Below the pieces are notes generated by a model that made no database searches, was not told the origin of the DNA, and worked only from the letters and a program-made list of their open reading frames with translations. This document shows, piece by piece, positions 43,641-52,819 of a stretch of DNA of 64,000 bases (positions are counted from its first letter, which is position 1; every line of letters begins with the position of its first letter). Source of the stretch: CAYWXK01 sp964462515 (GTDB taxonomy: Bacteria > Planctomycetota > Phycisphaerae > Sedimentisphaerales > Anaerobacaceae). Location: contig CAYWXK010000002.1 of the NCBI GenBank assembly GCA_964462515.1, positions 62,001 to 126,000 of the forward strand. The letters run 5' to 3'. Position numbers and translations under genes: made by a program.

Positions 43641-43714
43641 TTTGTTTTTCCTTAATTAGATTTATGCAACTACATTATTTGGAGACTGTCTAAGTCCGGA
43701 TGCTCTCGGTTACT

Positions 43715-44518
43715 TCAATACGATACTCCAATTCTTTTGTCCATTGCCTTTTGCCATTTTCGTGCCACGCAGAAAAGATTGGCCGACTCAAAAGATTTTG
43801 CATCGAGCGTATCAATTTTTTTCGCAAGATATTGCAACGGCTTAAACCACACAAATAAGAAACTGACGTTTTTGATTAGCCGGCTAAATAGGCCCGTTCC
43901 GTCAAACTCAATTACATTGAAGCCGCAGCTATTAAGCAGATTCTCAAGTTTCGCACGTGAAAAGTGTTCGTGCCGGCGTTTTTGGGCACAGATGTCACCA
44001 GTAAGACCATCCGGATTGGATACATACCGATATTCGTATTCGGCTTTGGAGTGTTTCCTGCAGTAATACCAGCGATGCAGTCTCGGAAAGCGGAACTTCA
44101 AGTTACCCATATCCAGAAATGAGAAAAGGTGCTGACCCGGAACCGTTACAACCAGCGTTCCATCATCTTTCAGGACGCGATTCAGCTCCCTCAATAAAAT
44201 TTGCTGCTCATCTATATGTTCAATCACATCCAAAATGGTAATTGATGAAAATTCGCCGTCATTAAAAGGGAGCGGAACTGTTCTGGAAATATGCACTATT
44301 TGCAAATCAGGAAATTGCTCATAGGCCTTGCGTACTGCTTCTCGGGAGATATCAACTCCCACCAGCCGGGCAATTCCTTTGTTTTTAAGTGTCGCAAGAA
44401 ACGTCCCGTTGCCACAGCCAAAGTCAAGATGTGCCGCCCCTCGCTGGGGCACATTCTGCCAGGCAAAGCCGTAGCGATTGTATTCATGCGGGTTGTCAGG
44501 CGTCAGTCTGGTGCGCAT
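43715..44518 (-). CDS. Class I SAM-dependent methyltransferase
   Basis: A 267-residue methyltransferase with motif I LDFGCGNGTFLATLKNKG near residue 33-50, motif II acidic residue in LVGVDISREA, motif IV SSITILDVIEHI near 90-101 and LVVTVPGQH. A basic, Cys-containing insertion (EYRYVSNPDGLTGDICAQKRRHEHF) is followed by a C-terminal helix. The short gap to the DUF2723 gene (18 bases) and to the aminotransferase suggests the same transcript. It probably methylates a sugar in the glycan. Confidence 0.88.
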   Translation of the reverse strand: MRTRLTPDNPHEYNRYGFAWQNVPQRGAAHLDFGCGNGTFLATLKNKGIARLVGVDISREAVRKAYEQFPDLQIVHISRTVPLPFNDGEFSSITILDVIEHIDEQQILLRELNRVLKDDGTLVVTVPGQHLFSFLDMGNLKFRFPRLHRWYYCRKHSKAEYEYRYVSNPDGLTGDICAQKRRHEHFSRAKLENLLNSCGFNVIEFDGTGLFSRLIKNVSFLFVWFKPLQYLAKKIDTLDAKSFESANLFCVARKWQKAMDKRIGVSY

Positions 44519-44536
44519 ATTCTCTCATTTGCCAAT

Positions 44537-46054
44537 TTATGGACCCAGCTTTTGGCGATCAACCACTCGCCACAGGATACCTGCCGGAACCAAATCATAA
44601 TTATCGAGCACAAACGCCGGACAATACCCCTGCCTTCGAGAGACAACATACACCGTTCCATCCTTCAGCAATCTTCCGATGGTCTGCTCATTAAAGTCCG
44701 GTGCGTTTTTACTCTTTACGACACCGTGAACAATCTTCACATCCTGCCGTCTTCCCTTCACTTCCTGAACATATAACAGTGGACCAATAGTGGTCGAATC
44801 AGCATAAATAACAGCATCCTGCTCCTCCACTTCCAATACCTTCTCCGCAAATTCCTCCGCTCCCCTGTCGGCCGTTCTCCAGGGCTGTAGAAAATACTTA
44901 TAATCATCGCGGTAAGGAATGTCAGCTCTTGTGCCGATACTAAGGTGTGTTTTCTCTGCTATTGTCGGCGCAACGGCATACACGCCAATTGGCAACAAAC
45001 CAAATGCTAAAACCGCAGGCACAAGCACTTTACTTTTCATACGTTCCTGCAAAAGATATGTCCCTAAACCCATAAAGACCGCAACCACACAGTAAAATGG
45101 TATAAAAAAAGCGTATCTATCGGGCACCGTATATCGAAAGGCAAAAACAAAAAACAAAACAGTCAATACTAACAAAACACTTTTGAAAGCTCGGCTTAGC
45201 GAAAGCTTGAACAGTCCAAAGCAGCCTGCAAAAAATAGCACAATGTTCGGTGTAGGAAAATTAAGCAAAATAAACAGGAAACTCTCTTTTATAATTTTTG
45301 TTGATAGAGCCGTATTAAGCACAGCTCCCTGCCAGCGTCTGCCAAAAGCCGCGGAAGCCAAAGTAGCAGCAATGTCTTTGGTCTGTATTATGTTTTTAAT
45401 TATCAGATATTCATAGGGCAACGCACCAACAACCCAGCACAGAACAACGATGCCTAATTGTCTGAATTTCATCTCCCTCCTGACCAACAGAACGGTGAAA
45501 AATATACCGTAGCACAAAAGCGGAATCGAAGCCAGCATATGGTCCGCAATTGCAAGCCCGTTAAATAATGCCAACCAGTATAAATATCCCACGCGCCTGG
45601 TTCTGGTGTATTGCAACAGCATTATCATCTCAGCGAAAAACAAAGCCGCCCACAGGGTATATGTCTCAATGATACTTGCGTGAGCCCAGAATGTGTGCGA
45701 GATGGCTAAACTGACAGCGGCAATTATTGCCGGGATATTCCTGCCGAGCCACAGCCGGACAAGCAAAAACAAATTAGCAACAGCAACAGCCGCCGCAACC
45801 GCCGAAACAAGATTGACCCTGTATCCATATTCGCCAAATGGCAGATGCTTTGCTGCAATGCCCAGTATGTAAAAAAGTGGATGTGAAATAGCAAGGCCGA
45901 GGAACCCCTCGATATCGTTGTGCCATATACGGTACTGTATCAGGCCGCTATCCTGCCACAAAGCCCCCGGTGCACAACTGACGGCATAAAGCACAAGGCC
46001 GCTAAAAAGAACCGCAAAATACCACAAACTTAATTTCGACTTTACTTCTGCCAC
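44537..46054 (-). CDS. DUF2723 / GT39-like polytopic membrane protein
   Basis: A 505-residue protein with about 10-11 membrane helices. The opening SCAPGALWQDSGLIQYRIW with its catalytic-type Asp, then GLAISHPLFYILGIAAKHLP and HTFWAHASIIETYTLW, match the DUF2723 family, distantly related to GT-C protein O-mannosyltransferases. A soluble C-terminal domain (about 395-505) ends in YVVSRRQG. Likely a GT-C transferase using lipid-linked sugars on the periplasmic side. The donor is unknown. Confidence 0.85.
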   Translation of the reverse strand: MAEVKSKLSLWYFAVLFSGLVLYAVSCAPGALWQDSGLIQYRIWHNDIEGFLGLAISHPLFYILGIAAKHLPFGEYGYRVNLVSAVAAAVAVANLFLLVRLWLGRNIPAIIAAVSLAISHTFWAHASIIETYTLWAALFFAEMIMLLQYTRTRRVGYLYWLALFNGLAIADHMLASIPLLCYGIFFTVLLVRREMKFRQLGIVVLCWVVGALPYEYLIIKNIIQTKDIAATLASAAFGRRWQGAVLNTALSTKIIKESFLFILLNFPTPNIVLFFAGCFGLFKLSLSRAFKSVLLVLTVLFFVFAFRYTVPDRYAFFIPFYCVVAVFMGLGTYLLQERMKSKVLVPAVLAFGLLPIGVYAVAPTIAEKTHLSIGTRADIPYRDDYKYFLQPWRTADRGAEEFAEKVLEVEEQDAVIYADSTTIGPLLYVQEVKGRRQDVKIVHGVVKSKNAPDFNEQTIGRLLKDGTVYVVSRRQGYCPAFVLDNYDLVPAGILWRVVDRQKLGP

Positions 46055-46087
46055 GGATAAATCGCTAAAGATTCTTCAACCTGATAA

Positions 46088-47029
46088 TTACTTGCGGTTT
46101 GCTTTATACCACTCTATTGTCGCTTTAAGCCCTTCATCAAAAGGAGTTTTTGCCTCAAAGGCAAAATACTTTTTTGCTTTCGAGACATCCAGCCGCCGCC
46201 TCGGCTGACCATCGGGCTTGGAGCTGTCCCAGCGAATCTTGCCGGTAAAACCTGTGAGTGTGGCAATCTTTTCAGCCAGCCCCTTTATCGTTATCTCGAA
46301 TCCTGCGCCGATATTGACCGGCTCGGAGCCATTATAATGCTCCGTCGCCAAAAGTATTCCTTCAGAGGCATCGGCTGCGTAAATAAACTCGCGCGAAACC
46401 TTTCCTGTCCCCCAGCATACAATATGGTCTGCGCCACTTTCAACTGCATCGACGCACTTCTTTATAAGGGCTGGTATGACGTGACTGGTGCCCGGGTCAA
46501 AATTGTCACCAGGACCATAAAGATTTACCGGCAGCAAAAATATCGAATTAAAACCATATTGGCAACGGTATGCCTGCGATTGAACAAGCAGCATTTTCTT
46601 GGCCAGCCCATAAGGTGCGTTGGTCTCCTCCGGGTATCCATTCCACAGGTCTTCTTCTTTGAACGGCACCGGCGCAAATTTCGGATACGCACAAACAGTG
46701 CCAATCGCCACAAACTTTTCGATTTTCCGCAACCTTGCCTGTTCGATGAGCTGGATGCCCATCATCAAATTCTTATAGAAAAATTCGCCCGGATGCTCAC
46801 GGTTGGCGCCTATGCCGCCCACAACCGCTGCCAGATGAATGACAATGTCCGGCTTCATATCCTCATACATCCGGATTATATCTTCCAGCTGAACAAGGTC
46901 GTAGTTTTCAATTTTCGGCACGAGAATATGCCTGCAGCCGCGTTTTCGCAGACCCTCGGTGACATAAGCCCCAAGGAAACCCGCACCGCCGGTAATAACA
47001 ACTCGCCTGTTCTCGAAAAACCTGCTCAT
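46088..47029 (-). CDS. fcl: GDP-L-fucose synthase
   Basis: Fcl (WcaG) converts GDP-4-keto-6-deoxy-D-mannose to GDP-L-fucose by epimerisation and NADPH reduction. The 313-residue SDR protein has GGAGFLGAYV, HLAAVVGGIGANREHP, GTVCAYPKFAPVPFKEEDLW, and the catalytic YGLAK at about residue 139. Its start overlaps the end of gmd (4 bases), so both steps are co-translated. This pair shows that fucose or a related 6-deoxyhexose is in the polysaccharide. Confidence 0.95.
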   Translation of the reverse strand: MSRFFENRRVVITGGAGFLGAYVTEGLRKRGCRHILVPKIENYDLVQLEDIIRMYEDMKPDIVIHLAAVVGGIGANREHPGEFFYKNLMMGIQLIEQARLRKIEKFVAIGTVCAYPKFAPVPFKEEDLWNGYPEETNAPYGLAKKMLLVQSQAYRCQYGFNSIFLLPVNLYGPGDNFDPGTSHVIPALIKKCVDAVESGADHIVCWGTGKVSREFIYAADASEGILLATEHYNGSEPVNIGAGFEITIKGLAEKIATLTGFTGKIRWDSSKPDGQPRRRLDVSKAKKYFAFEAKTPFDEGLKATIEWYKANRK

Positions 47030-48042
47030 TCTGTTTCTAAACGCCCGTGGTCTTTAAGAATTCTCTCACGCTCTGCTAACTTCATATCGGCATCGGTCAT
47101 CAGCCTCGCAAGCTCCTTAAATTTTACCTTTGGCTCCCAGCCAAGAATCTTTTTTGCCTTGCTCGCATCACCCTGCAGATGGTCAACCTCGGTGGGCCTG
47201 AAATATCGTGGGTCAATTTCGACATATTTCTGCCAATCCAGACCCAGATAATCAAAAACCTCCTCGACAAATTCCCTCACCGGATGACTCTCGCCCGTGG
47301 CTATAACATAGTCATCGGGCCTATCCTGCTGTAACATAAGCCACATCGCTCTGACATAGTCGCCCGCAAATCCCCAGTCTCGCTTTGCCTCCAGATTGCC
47401 CAGATATAATTTATCCTGCAGCCCTAATTTGATTCTTGTTGCCGCCCGCGTAATTTTCCTCGTGACAAATGTTTCTCCACGTCTGGGCGACTCATGATTA
47501 AACAAAATGCCGTTGCATGCAAATAAATTATAAGCTTCCCGATAGTTCACCGTCTGCCAGAAGCTATAAACTTTTGCACACCCGTATGGACTTCTCGGAT
47601 AAAATGGTGTCTTCTCCGTCTGCGGTATCTGGACAGCCTTGCCGAACATCTCGCTGCTGGAGGCCTGATAGAACTTGGGCCGTTTCCTGCTGGCACGAAT
47701 CGCCTCAAGCAGCCGAAGTGTCCCAAGCGCATCTGTGTTGACCGTGTAGATAGGCGTATCAAAACTGACCCGCACGTGACTTTGCGCTCCGAGATTATAG
47801 ACCTCATCCGGCTGGACCTCGTTTATGATTGCAGACAGATTACCGCCGTCGGTCAAATCACCATAAACCAATCTCAGCCGCGGATGCTCGTGGGGGTCTT
47901 TATACAAATGCTCAATCCTGCCTGTATGAAACGATGAGCTTCGCCGCATCAGGCCACAGACCTCATAACCCTTCTCCAACAACAGTTCCGCAAGATATGA
48001 GCCATCCTGCCCCGTAATGCCCGTAACCAATGCCTTCTTCAT
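47026..48042 (-). CDS. gmd: GDP-mannose 4,6-dehydratase
   Basis: Gmd makes GDP-4-keto-6-deoxy-D-mannose from GDP-mannose. The 338-residue SDR protein has GITGQDGSYLAELLL at the N-terminus, the RRSSSFHTGRIEHL loop, YNLGAQSHV, the Tyr-x3-Lys YGCAKVYSFW near residue 153, and NHESPRRGETFVTRKI near 182, all characteristic of Gmd. It overlaps both its neighbours by 4 bases (ATGA), so epimerase-gmd-fcl are coupled. Its product feeds Fcl next door. Confidence 0.97.
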   Translation of the reverse strand: MKKALVTGITGQDGSYLAELLLEKGYEVCGLMRRSSSFHTGRIEHLYKDPHEHPRLRLVYGDLTDGGNLSAIINEVQPDEVYNLGAQSHVRVSFDTPIYTVNTDALGTLRLLEAIRASRKRPKFYQASSSEMFGKAVQIPQTEKTPFYPRSPYGCAKVYSFWQTVNYREAYNLFACNGILFNHESPRRGETFVTRKITRAATRIKLGLQDKLYLGNLEAKRDWGFAGDYVRAMWLMLQQDRPDDYVIATGESHPVREFVEEVFDYLGLDWQKYVEIDPRYFRPTEVDHLQGDASKAKKILGWEPKVKFKELARLMTDADMKLAERERILKDHGRLETE

Positions 48043-49037
48043 AAATTCCGCCTTTTTAATCTTGCAGTCTTACCTTTTTTAAGCTTCTCACTTTCAATAA
48101 TTATCCGCAGCATCTCAGTCAGACTGGTTTTTGGTTTCCAGCCAATCGCCTTTTTGATTCGCACCAGACTCGGCACCCGCCGCATCATATCCTCCATAGG
48201 CCTGCCGTAAGCAACCTCGTATGGCACGAACTTCTTTTTGCTTTTACTACCTGTCATCTCGATAATTTTGTCAGCAAGCTGGTCGATAGCAATTTCTTCC
48301 GTTGAGCCGATATTATACACATCCCCTGCCGCACGCCGGCAATTCATCAGGCCAACAGTTGCTTCGACAAGGTCTGCTACGTAACAAAAGCATCGCTTCT
48401 GTTTTCCCGTCCCATATACCAGAAGCGGCTCGCCCTTTAGCGCCCACTGAACAAAACGCGGCACCACCATCCCATAGCGGCCAGTTTGCCTTGGCCCAAT
48501 TGTATTAAAGAACCTCGCGATTACCACACCCAAACCATACTGCTGATAGAAAGCCAGGCCCAAAAACTCGTCTATCGCCTTGCTGCAGGCATACGACCAC
48601 CGCGGCAGGCTCGTGCTGCCGAGCACAATATCATCGTCTTCGCGGAAGGGGGCTGCCTCACTCTTGCCATAAACTTCACTGCTGGAGGCGATGAGGATTT
48701 TGGTGCCGAATTTATTGGCCGCTTCGAGCACCCTTTCGGTGCCATCAACATTGGTCTCTATTGTGTGAACAGGGTTGTCGGCTATCAGCTTGACTCCAAC
48801 TGCAGCAGCCAGATGAAAGATTACCTCACATCGCCTGGCGAGGGATTCCATCAGTTTGGCATCGCGGATGTCCCCTTCGACGAAATCAAAGCCAGGCTCA
48901 CCTTTCAGGCTTTCAATATTTTTTAAGCTGCCGGTGCTGAGATTATCAACAACAATCACCTGGTTACTATCTTTGACAAGCCGCTCCGCCAGATATGAGC
49001 CGATAAAACCCGCCCCACCTGTTATAAGTGCCTTCAT
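48039..49037 (-). CDS. NAD-dependent epimerase/dehydratase (UDP-sugar type)
   Basis: A 332-residue extended SDR enzyme with TGGAGFIGSYLAERL, VDNLSTGSLKNI (the GalE/UXS-like NAD loop), FHLAAAVGVKLI, SSSEVYGKS and catalytic YACSK near residue 147, then ARFFNTIGPRQTGRYG. It most resembles UDP-glucuronate decarboxylase or UDP-glucose 4-epimerase relatives; the exact reaction is not certain. First gene of the polysaccharide locus, overlapping gmd. The 600-base region upstream should contain the locus promoter, though no clear consensus was seen. Confidence 0.88.
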   Translation of the reverse strand: MKALITGGAGFIGSYLAERLVKDSNQVIVVDNLSTGSLKNIESLKGEPGFDFVEGDIRDAKLMESLARRCEVIFHLAAAVGVKLIADNPVHTIETNVDGTERVLEAANKFGTKILIASSSEVYGKSEAAPFREDDDIVLGSTSLPRWSYACSKAIDEFLGLAFYQQYGLGVVIARFFNTIGPRQTGRYGMVVPRFVQWALKGEPLLVYGTGKQKRCFCYVADLVEATVGLMNCRRAAGDVYNIGSTEEIAIDQLADKIIEMTGSKSKKKFVPYEVAYGRPMEDMMRRVPSLVRIKKAIGWKPKTSLTEMLRIIIESEKLKKGKTARLKRRNL

Positions 49038-49651
49038 ACGATGCTTTCAGGAAAATATTGAAAAATAATTGCTGACCGTCTGAACTGAGATCCATCATCA
49101 GCCGGATTATGTTAAATAATCAATTATCAATAATCAATACGACTTCGCTAAAGCTTCCGACTTCGCTTGCGCTACGTCGGACAAGTTAGAACAAACTCCG
49201 TCCCCGTCGGCTGCGCAAAAAAACAAGCACAGTCTAAGTGCTCATCCAAACTTCTCCTTGTTCAGTTTATCTTTGGCAAGTCAAAACCACCGCCAAAATC
49301 CAACCTTCGCAGCGGTCTGGGGCCTCTATATCCCTACCCTTATTCTTAACATAAGTATCGGCAAATAAAGAACATAGCTTTAATAAAGTTGTTTTCGCTA
49401 CATCCGTTCAAATGCTTATTGTCAGTCAATAACCATACGCCCTACGAAGTCCAGGGGTTCGCTGCTCATTGGTCGTCTATCAGACTCAACAAGACCCTTT
49501 TTATAGGACGACTGCACTCTGTTAAACCTCGCGCCTATCTGAGGTTTTTTCACCTGCCTCACTGCCTGCACCTACCTGCACAAGGAAACGGAATTCACTT
49601 GCTTTTATCACTGTTATTGGTTACAATATGTCTTTGAGGAGATATCTAAAG
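49038..49651. other. 0.6-kb region between the polysaccharide locus and the ADP-ribosylglycohydrolase gene
   Basis: No convincing gene. It must hold the divergent promoters of both flanking genes. Near 49140-49192 there is a repeat-like stretch (acttcgctaaagcttccgacttcgct ... gtcggacaag) resembling ggcggacaagttt at 1920-1935. Two short frames (60-82 codons) lack ribosome binding sites and family resemblance. Confidence 0.45.
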
Positions 49652-51928
49652 GTGAATAATAGGCGTAACATAGCAAAAATCTTCTTTCTCGCCCTACTGG
49701 TAGGGGTAACCCTACACCTCCAAGCAAAGGCCGAAAAAACAATGTTGGCTGTTGACGTCAACGATAAGATGAGAGGAATGTGGCTCGGCCAGCTCATTGG
49801 CAACGCCGCAGGCAGGACAACCGAAGGCAGGTATTCCAACTCTACACCCAATCCTGACCCTTGTGTTCCGTGGGTAATCAAACAGACCTGGGACGCCGAC
49901 GACGATACCGATATAGAATATATTGCTATCCACATACTTGAAACCAACGGCTTCGATTGTAATGGTCAGCAAATAGCAGACCAGTGGCACACGCATATAA
50001 CCTCCTCAGGGGTATATATTGCCAATAGACAAGCCTGGTATCTGATGAACGATGGCTATCTGCCACCAGAAACCGGATGCCGAACATATAACGAACACTG
50101 GTACTCAATCGACTCACAAATAACGACCGAAACGCTCGGCGCTGTGTCGCCCGGCCTGCCCCAGGCGGCTATTGACCTTGCCGGGAGGTTTGCTCACATC
50201 AGCAACGAAGGATTCCCGGTTCACGCCGCACAGTTTTATGCCGCAATGTATTCAGGTGCCTTCTTTGAGCCGAACGTGCTGATTCTTGTAACTGAAGCTC
50301 TCGATGCAATACCGACTACCAGCCGAACACATCGGATTATAACCGATGTAATCAACTGGTATTTGGAGGATGCCAATGATGGTATATTAGATTGGCGAGC
50401 CACCCGCCAAAAATTGTATGATTATTACCAGGGTAACTGCAGCTACGGCCGCTATTACAACTGGCTTGAATCGACAATCAATACAGGAGCAACCGTCCTG
50501 GCTATGCTCTATGGCCAAGGCGATTTCAAAAACACCATCCAAATCGGGGTCCTGGCAGGCTGGGACTGTGACTGTAACCCTGCAACAGCAGGCGGCCTTA
50601 TCGGAATTATCAGCGGCTTCAGCAATCTGGCGCCGGACCTAACTGACCCCAATATCTGTGGGGATGTTTATAAGAACGTTTATAGACCTTATCTGCCTGA
50701 CCCCAACAAATACCTTCCACAGAACGACACTATAACCAACATCGCCTCTCGCCTGACCAATCTTGCAGAGCAGAACATCCTGAACAATGGCGGATACATA
50801 ACCGGCAGCGGCTCCACGAAGACTTACCACATCCCTGATGCCAATACGCTTATACCTGAACCTGAAAAGCCCGACCCCAATGGCCCGGCAGGTCTCGTAG
50901 ATGAGGCCATCGCGGCGGGAATTACTGTTACCCCCACAGCGGCCGTGCAACGGCTTAACACAAACAATGACCGCGAAAACCTTTATTCAATTATTGACGG
51001 CATCACCGACAATTCTTACAACGGCCACAGGCCATATTACAGTTACGTTTCCGAACCGAAAGCCAGACCGCAGCAGGATTGGTATCAACTAAACTTCTCT
51101 CGGGCGGTTAAATTCGATACACTTACGTTTTATGAAGGTGATATAGTCTGGCAGGGAATCAATAATTACTATAAAAACGACAACACCAGAGGCGGTTTTT
51201 TTAACGACCTTACTGTTGAAATCCTGCGGGATGGAAGTTTTATCACACCGGCCGATTTGCAGATGTCTGCCGAACTCGACCGCTATAAAATGTATCAATC
51301 TATTTCCTTCACTTTCGCACCAACCGTTGGTCAAGCCATACGCATCATTGGCCCCCCCGGCGGCACGGAAGGTTACACAACAATAATGGAACTCGAAGCT
51401 CACGGTGACATCAATCCCGGCCTCTATGCGGCCTCGGTGAAAATCGCCGATGGCCAGGTGCAGCGCTCAAACGTTGACAAAATTGAAATCAAATTTAGCC
51501 GCGATGTCACGATAACCAAAAACGATATCAACCTTGTTGAAACAACATACGGCACGGTAATAGATATGAACACTATCGGTTTCGATTACAATAGTGCCAC
51601 ATTTTGGCTGACTTTGTCTTTCTCTTCGTCATTACCGGATAACACTTATAAATTGCTGCTCGATTCCAGCACCATCACCGATTCTAACGGCCTTCGCCTG
51701 CTTGACGATGACGAAAACCCACACGATGGATATTACACGGTAAAATTCCACCGCCTGTTCGGTGACAGCGATGGTTCGGCAAAAGTGGATTCGGTCGATA
51801 TGTCACTGTTAGCTTCACATTGGTTTGACAGGCCGGCTGATACAGGACTGGACTCAAACGATGATGAAATGATTAATTTTGTTGACCTTGCAGCTTTTAC
51901 CCACAACTGGCTTTTCGACTACCCATAA
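49652..51928 (+). CDS. Secreted ADP-ribosylglycohydrolase-family protein with dockerin-like C-terminus
   Basis: A 758-residue exported protein with signal peptide (about 1-28). An ADP-ribosylglycohydrolase (DraG/ARH) domain spans about 35-370: MRGMWLGQLIGNAAG, the metal-binding DADDDTDIEY near residue 80 and GWDCDCNPATAGGLIG near 303, as in the family. After it come a discoidin-like region (about 430-590), an Ig-like region, and two dockerin-like repeats, GDSDGSAKVDSVDM near 703 and DSNDDEMINFVDL. The start GTG 49652 has GAGGAG at 49636-49641; ATG 49628 has none. ARH domains are normally cytoplasmic, so an exported one is odd. Confidence 0.85.
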   Translation: MNNRRNIAKIFFLALLVGVTLHLQAKAEKTMLAVDVNDKMRGMWLGQLIGNAAGRTTEGRYSNSTPNPDPCVPWVIKQTWDADDDTDIEYIAIHILETNGFDCNGQQIADQWHTHITSSGVYIANRQAWYLMNDGYLPPETGCRTYNEHWYSIDSQITTETLGAVSPGLPQAAIDLAGRFAHISNEGFPVHAAQFYAAMYSGAFFEPNVLILVTEALDAIPTTSRTHRIITDVINWYLEDANDGILDWRATRQKLYDYYQGNCSYGRYYNWLESTINTGATVLAMLYGQGDFKNTIQIGVLAGWDCDCNPATAGGLIGIISGFSNLAPDLTDPNICGDVYKNVYRPYLPDPNKYLPQNDTITNIASRLTNLAEQNILNNGGYITGSGSTKTYHIPDANTLIPEPEKPDPNGPAGLVDEAIAAGITVTPTAAVQRLNTNNDRENLYSIIDGITDNSYNGHRPYYSYVSEPKARPQQDWYQLNFSRAVKFDTLTFYEGDIVWQGINNYYKNDNTRGGFFNDLTVEILRDGSFITPADLQMSAELDRYKMYQSISFTFAPTVGQAIRIIGPPGGTEGYTTIMELEAHGDINPGLYAASVKIADGQVQRSNVDKIEIKFSRDVTITKNDINLVETTYGTVIDMNTIGFDYNSATFWLTLSFSSSLPDNTYKLLLDSSTITDSNGLRLLDDDENPHDGYYTVKFHRLFGDSDGSAKVDSVDMSLLASHWFDRPADTGLDSNDDEMINFVDLAAFTHNWLFDYP

Positions 51929-52716
51929 TATGAGCAGTAGGTCTTATCGGTTTCCCAGACGGTAACGCAGTGTAGAGCCGCCTCGCCGAATTTGTCCGCA
52001 AGCTTATTCCACGAAAAGGCCGCGATATTTTCAACGGTCGGATTGGTTGTACCGAACACAGCAACATCGGCATTTAGATTTTTATGGTCAACTATTTTAA
52101 TAAGCTCATTATCGACTATCTTCTCAAAATCGCCGACACAAAATCCGTTCCCTTTTGTCGGCATCTTAATCGTTACCTCGACAATATAATTGTGCCCGTG
52201 GCCGGTAGGATTTGCGCATTTACCAAAAACTTCTAAATTGCGCTGCTCGGAAAAGCTGTCGTTCCACAGCTTATGTGTCGCCGCAAACTCAAATTTCTCG
52301 CTAAAGTAAACCATTTCCAAATCCTTTGAATCTATAGCTATTTTCCTGAATGGATTCAGCTTCAAACATAAATTGCTCAATCGCACTTTGCCGAATCTGC
52401 TGCTTAATTGTCCCCACGAAGATTTCAGAAGCTCAGCTAAACAAGAAAAACCGATGTGTTTATTCCGGCGAAAGTCTGTTCTTATGCGCTGTGCAAATAT
52501 CGGCACCACAGATTCCCGAACAGCCTTATCAATATCGGTGACATTGACGACAAAGCCGGTTGTCGGCTCAACTTCGCCGGCAACCTCCGCGCACAATTCA
52601 AAGAATATAGATAATCCTTCACCAGCCGGTTTCGATGCGAACGAGTTAAAACCGTCCGTATCTTCCGGCAAAAATGGATTGATTGAAAACCTAACTGCCC
52701 TGCCAAGCTTATACAT
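51919..52716 (-). CDS. Two-domain 6-pyruvoyl-tetrahydropterin synthase
   Basis: PTPS family. The C-terminal domain (about residues 140-265) is intact: FAATHKL zinc His, catalytic Cys in CANPTGHGHNY (the C-x5-HGHNY spacing of animal-type PTPS rather than C-x3-HGH of QueD), VGDFEKI, DHKNLN and the late Glu in VTVWET. The N-terminal domain (1-135) has the PTPS-like strand-helix with TTGFVVNVTDIDKAV but no zinc site, so it looks like a degenerate copy. I start at ATG 52716 because AAAAAGG lies upstream; the longer frame adds a stretch overlapping the divergent gene. Likely product is 6-pyruvoyl- or 6-carboxy-tetrahydropterin. folE lies 2.7 kb further on. Confidence 0.85.
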   Translation of the reverse strand: MYKLGRAVRFSINPFLPEDTDGFNSFASKPAGEGLSIFFELCAEVAGEVEPTTGFVVNVTDIDKAVRESVVPIFAQRIRTDFRRNKHIGFSCLAELLKSSWGQLSSRFGKVRLSNLCLKLNPFRKIAIDSKDLEMVYFSEKFEFAATHKLWNDSFSEQRNLEVFGKCANPTGHGHNYIVEVTIKMPTKGNGFCVGDFEKIVDNELIKIVDHKNLNADVAVFGTTNPTVENIAAFSWNKLADKFGEAALHCVTVWETDKTYCSYYG

Positions 52717-52819
52717 CAATAAAAACCTTTTTATGCGGACTGCCGCCATTATCCCAAAGATTCCCGACCAATGCAACGGACTTGACTGGCTTATATAATA
52801 GACTAAACTTGTGCTGTCT

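Noticed and set aside
46337..47251. 304-codon plus-strand frame over fcl and gmd
   Set aside because: Shadow of two certain genes on the other strand.
49389..49637. 82-codon plus-strand frame before the ADP-ribosylglycohydrolase gene
   Set aside because: No ribosome binding site or domain; overlaps the likely leader of the next gene.
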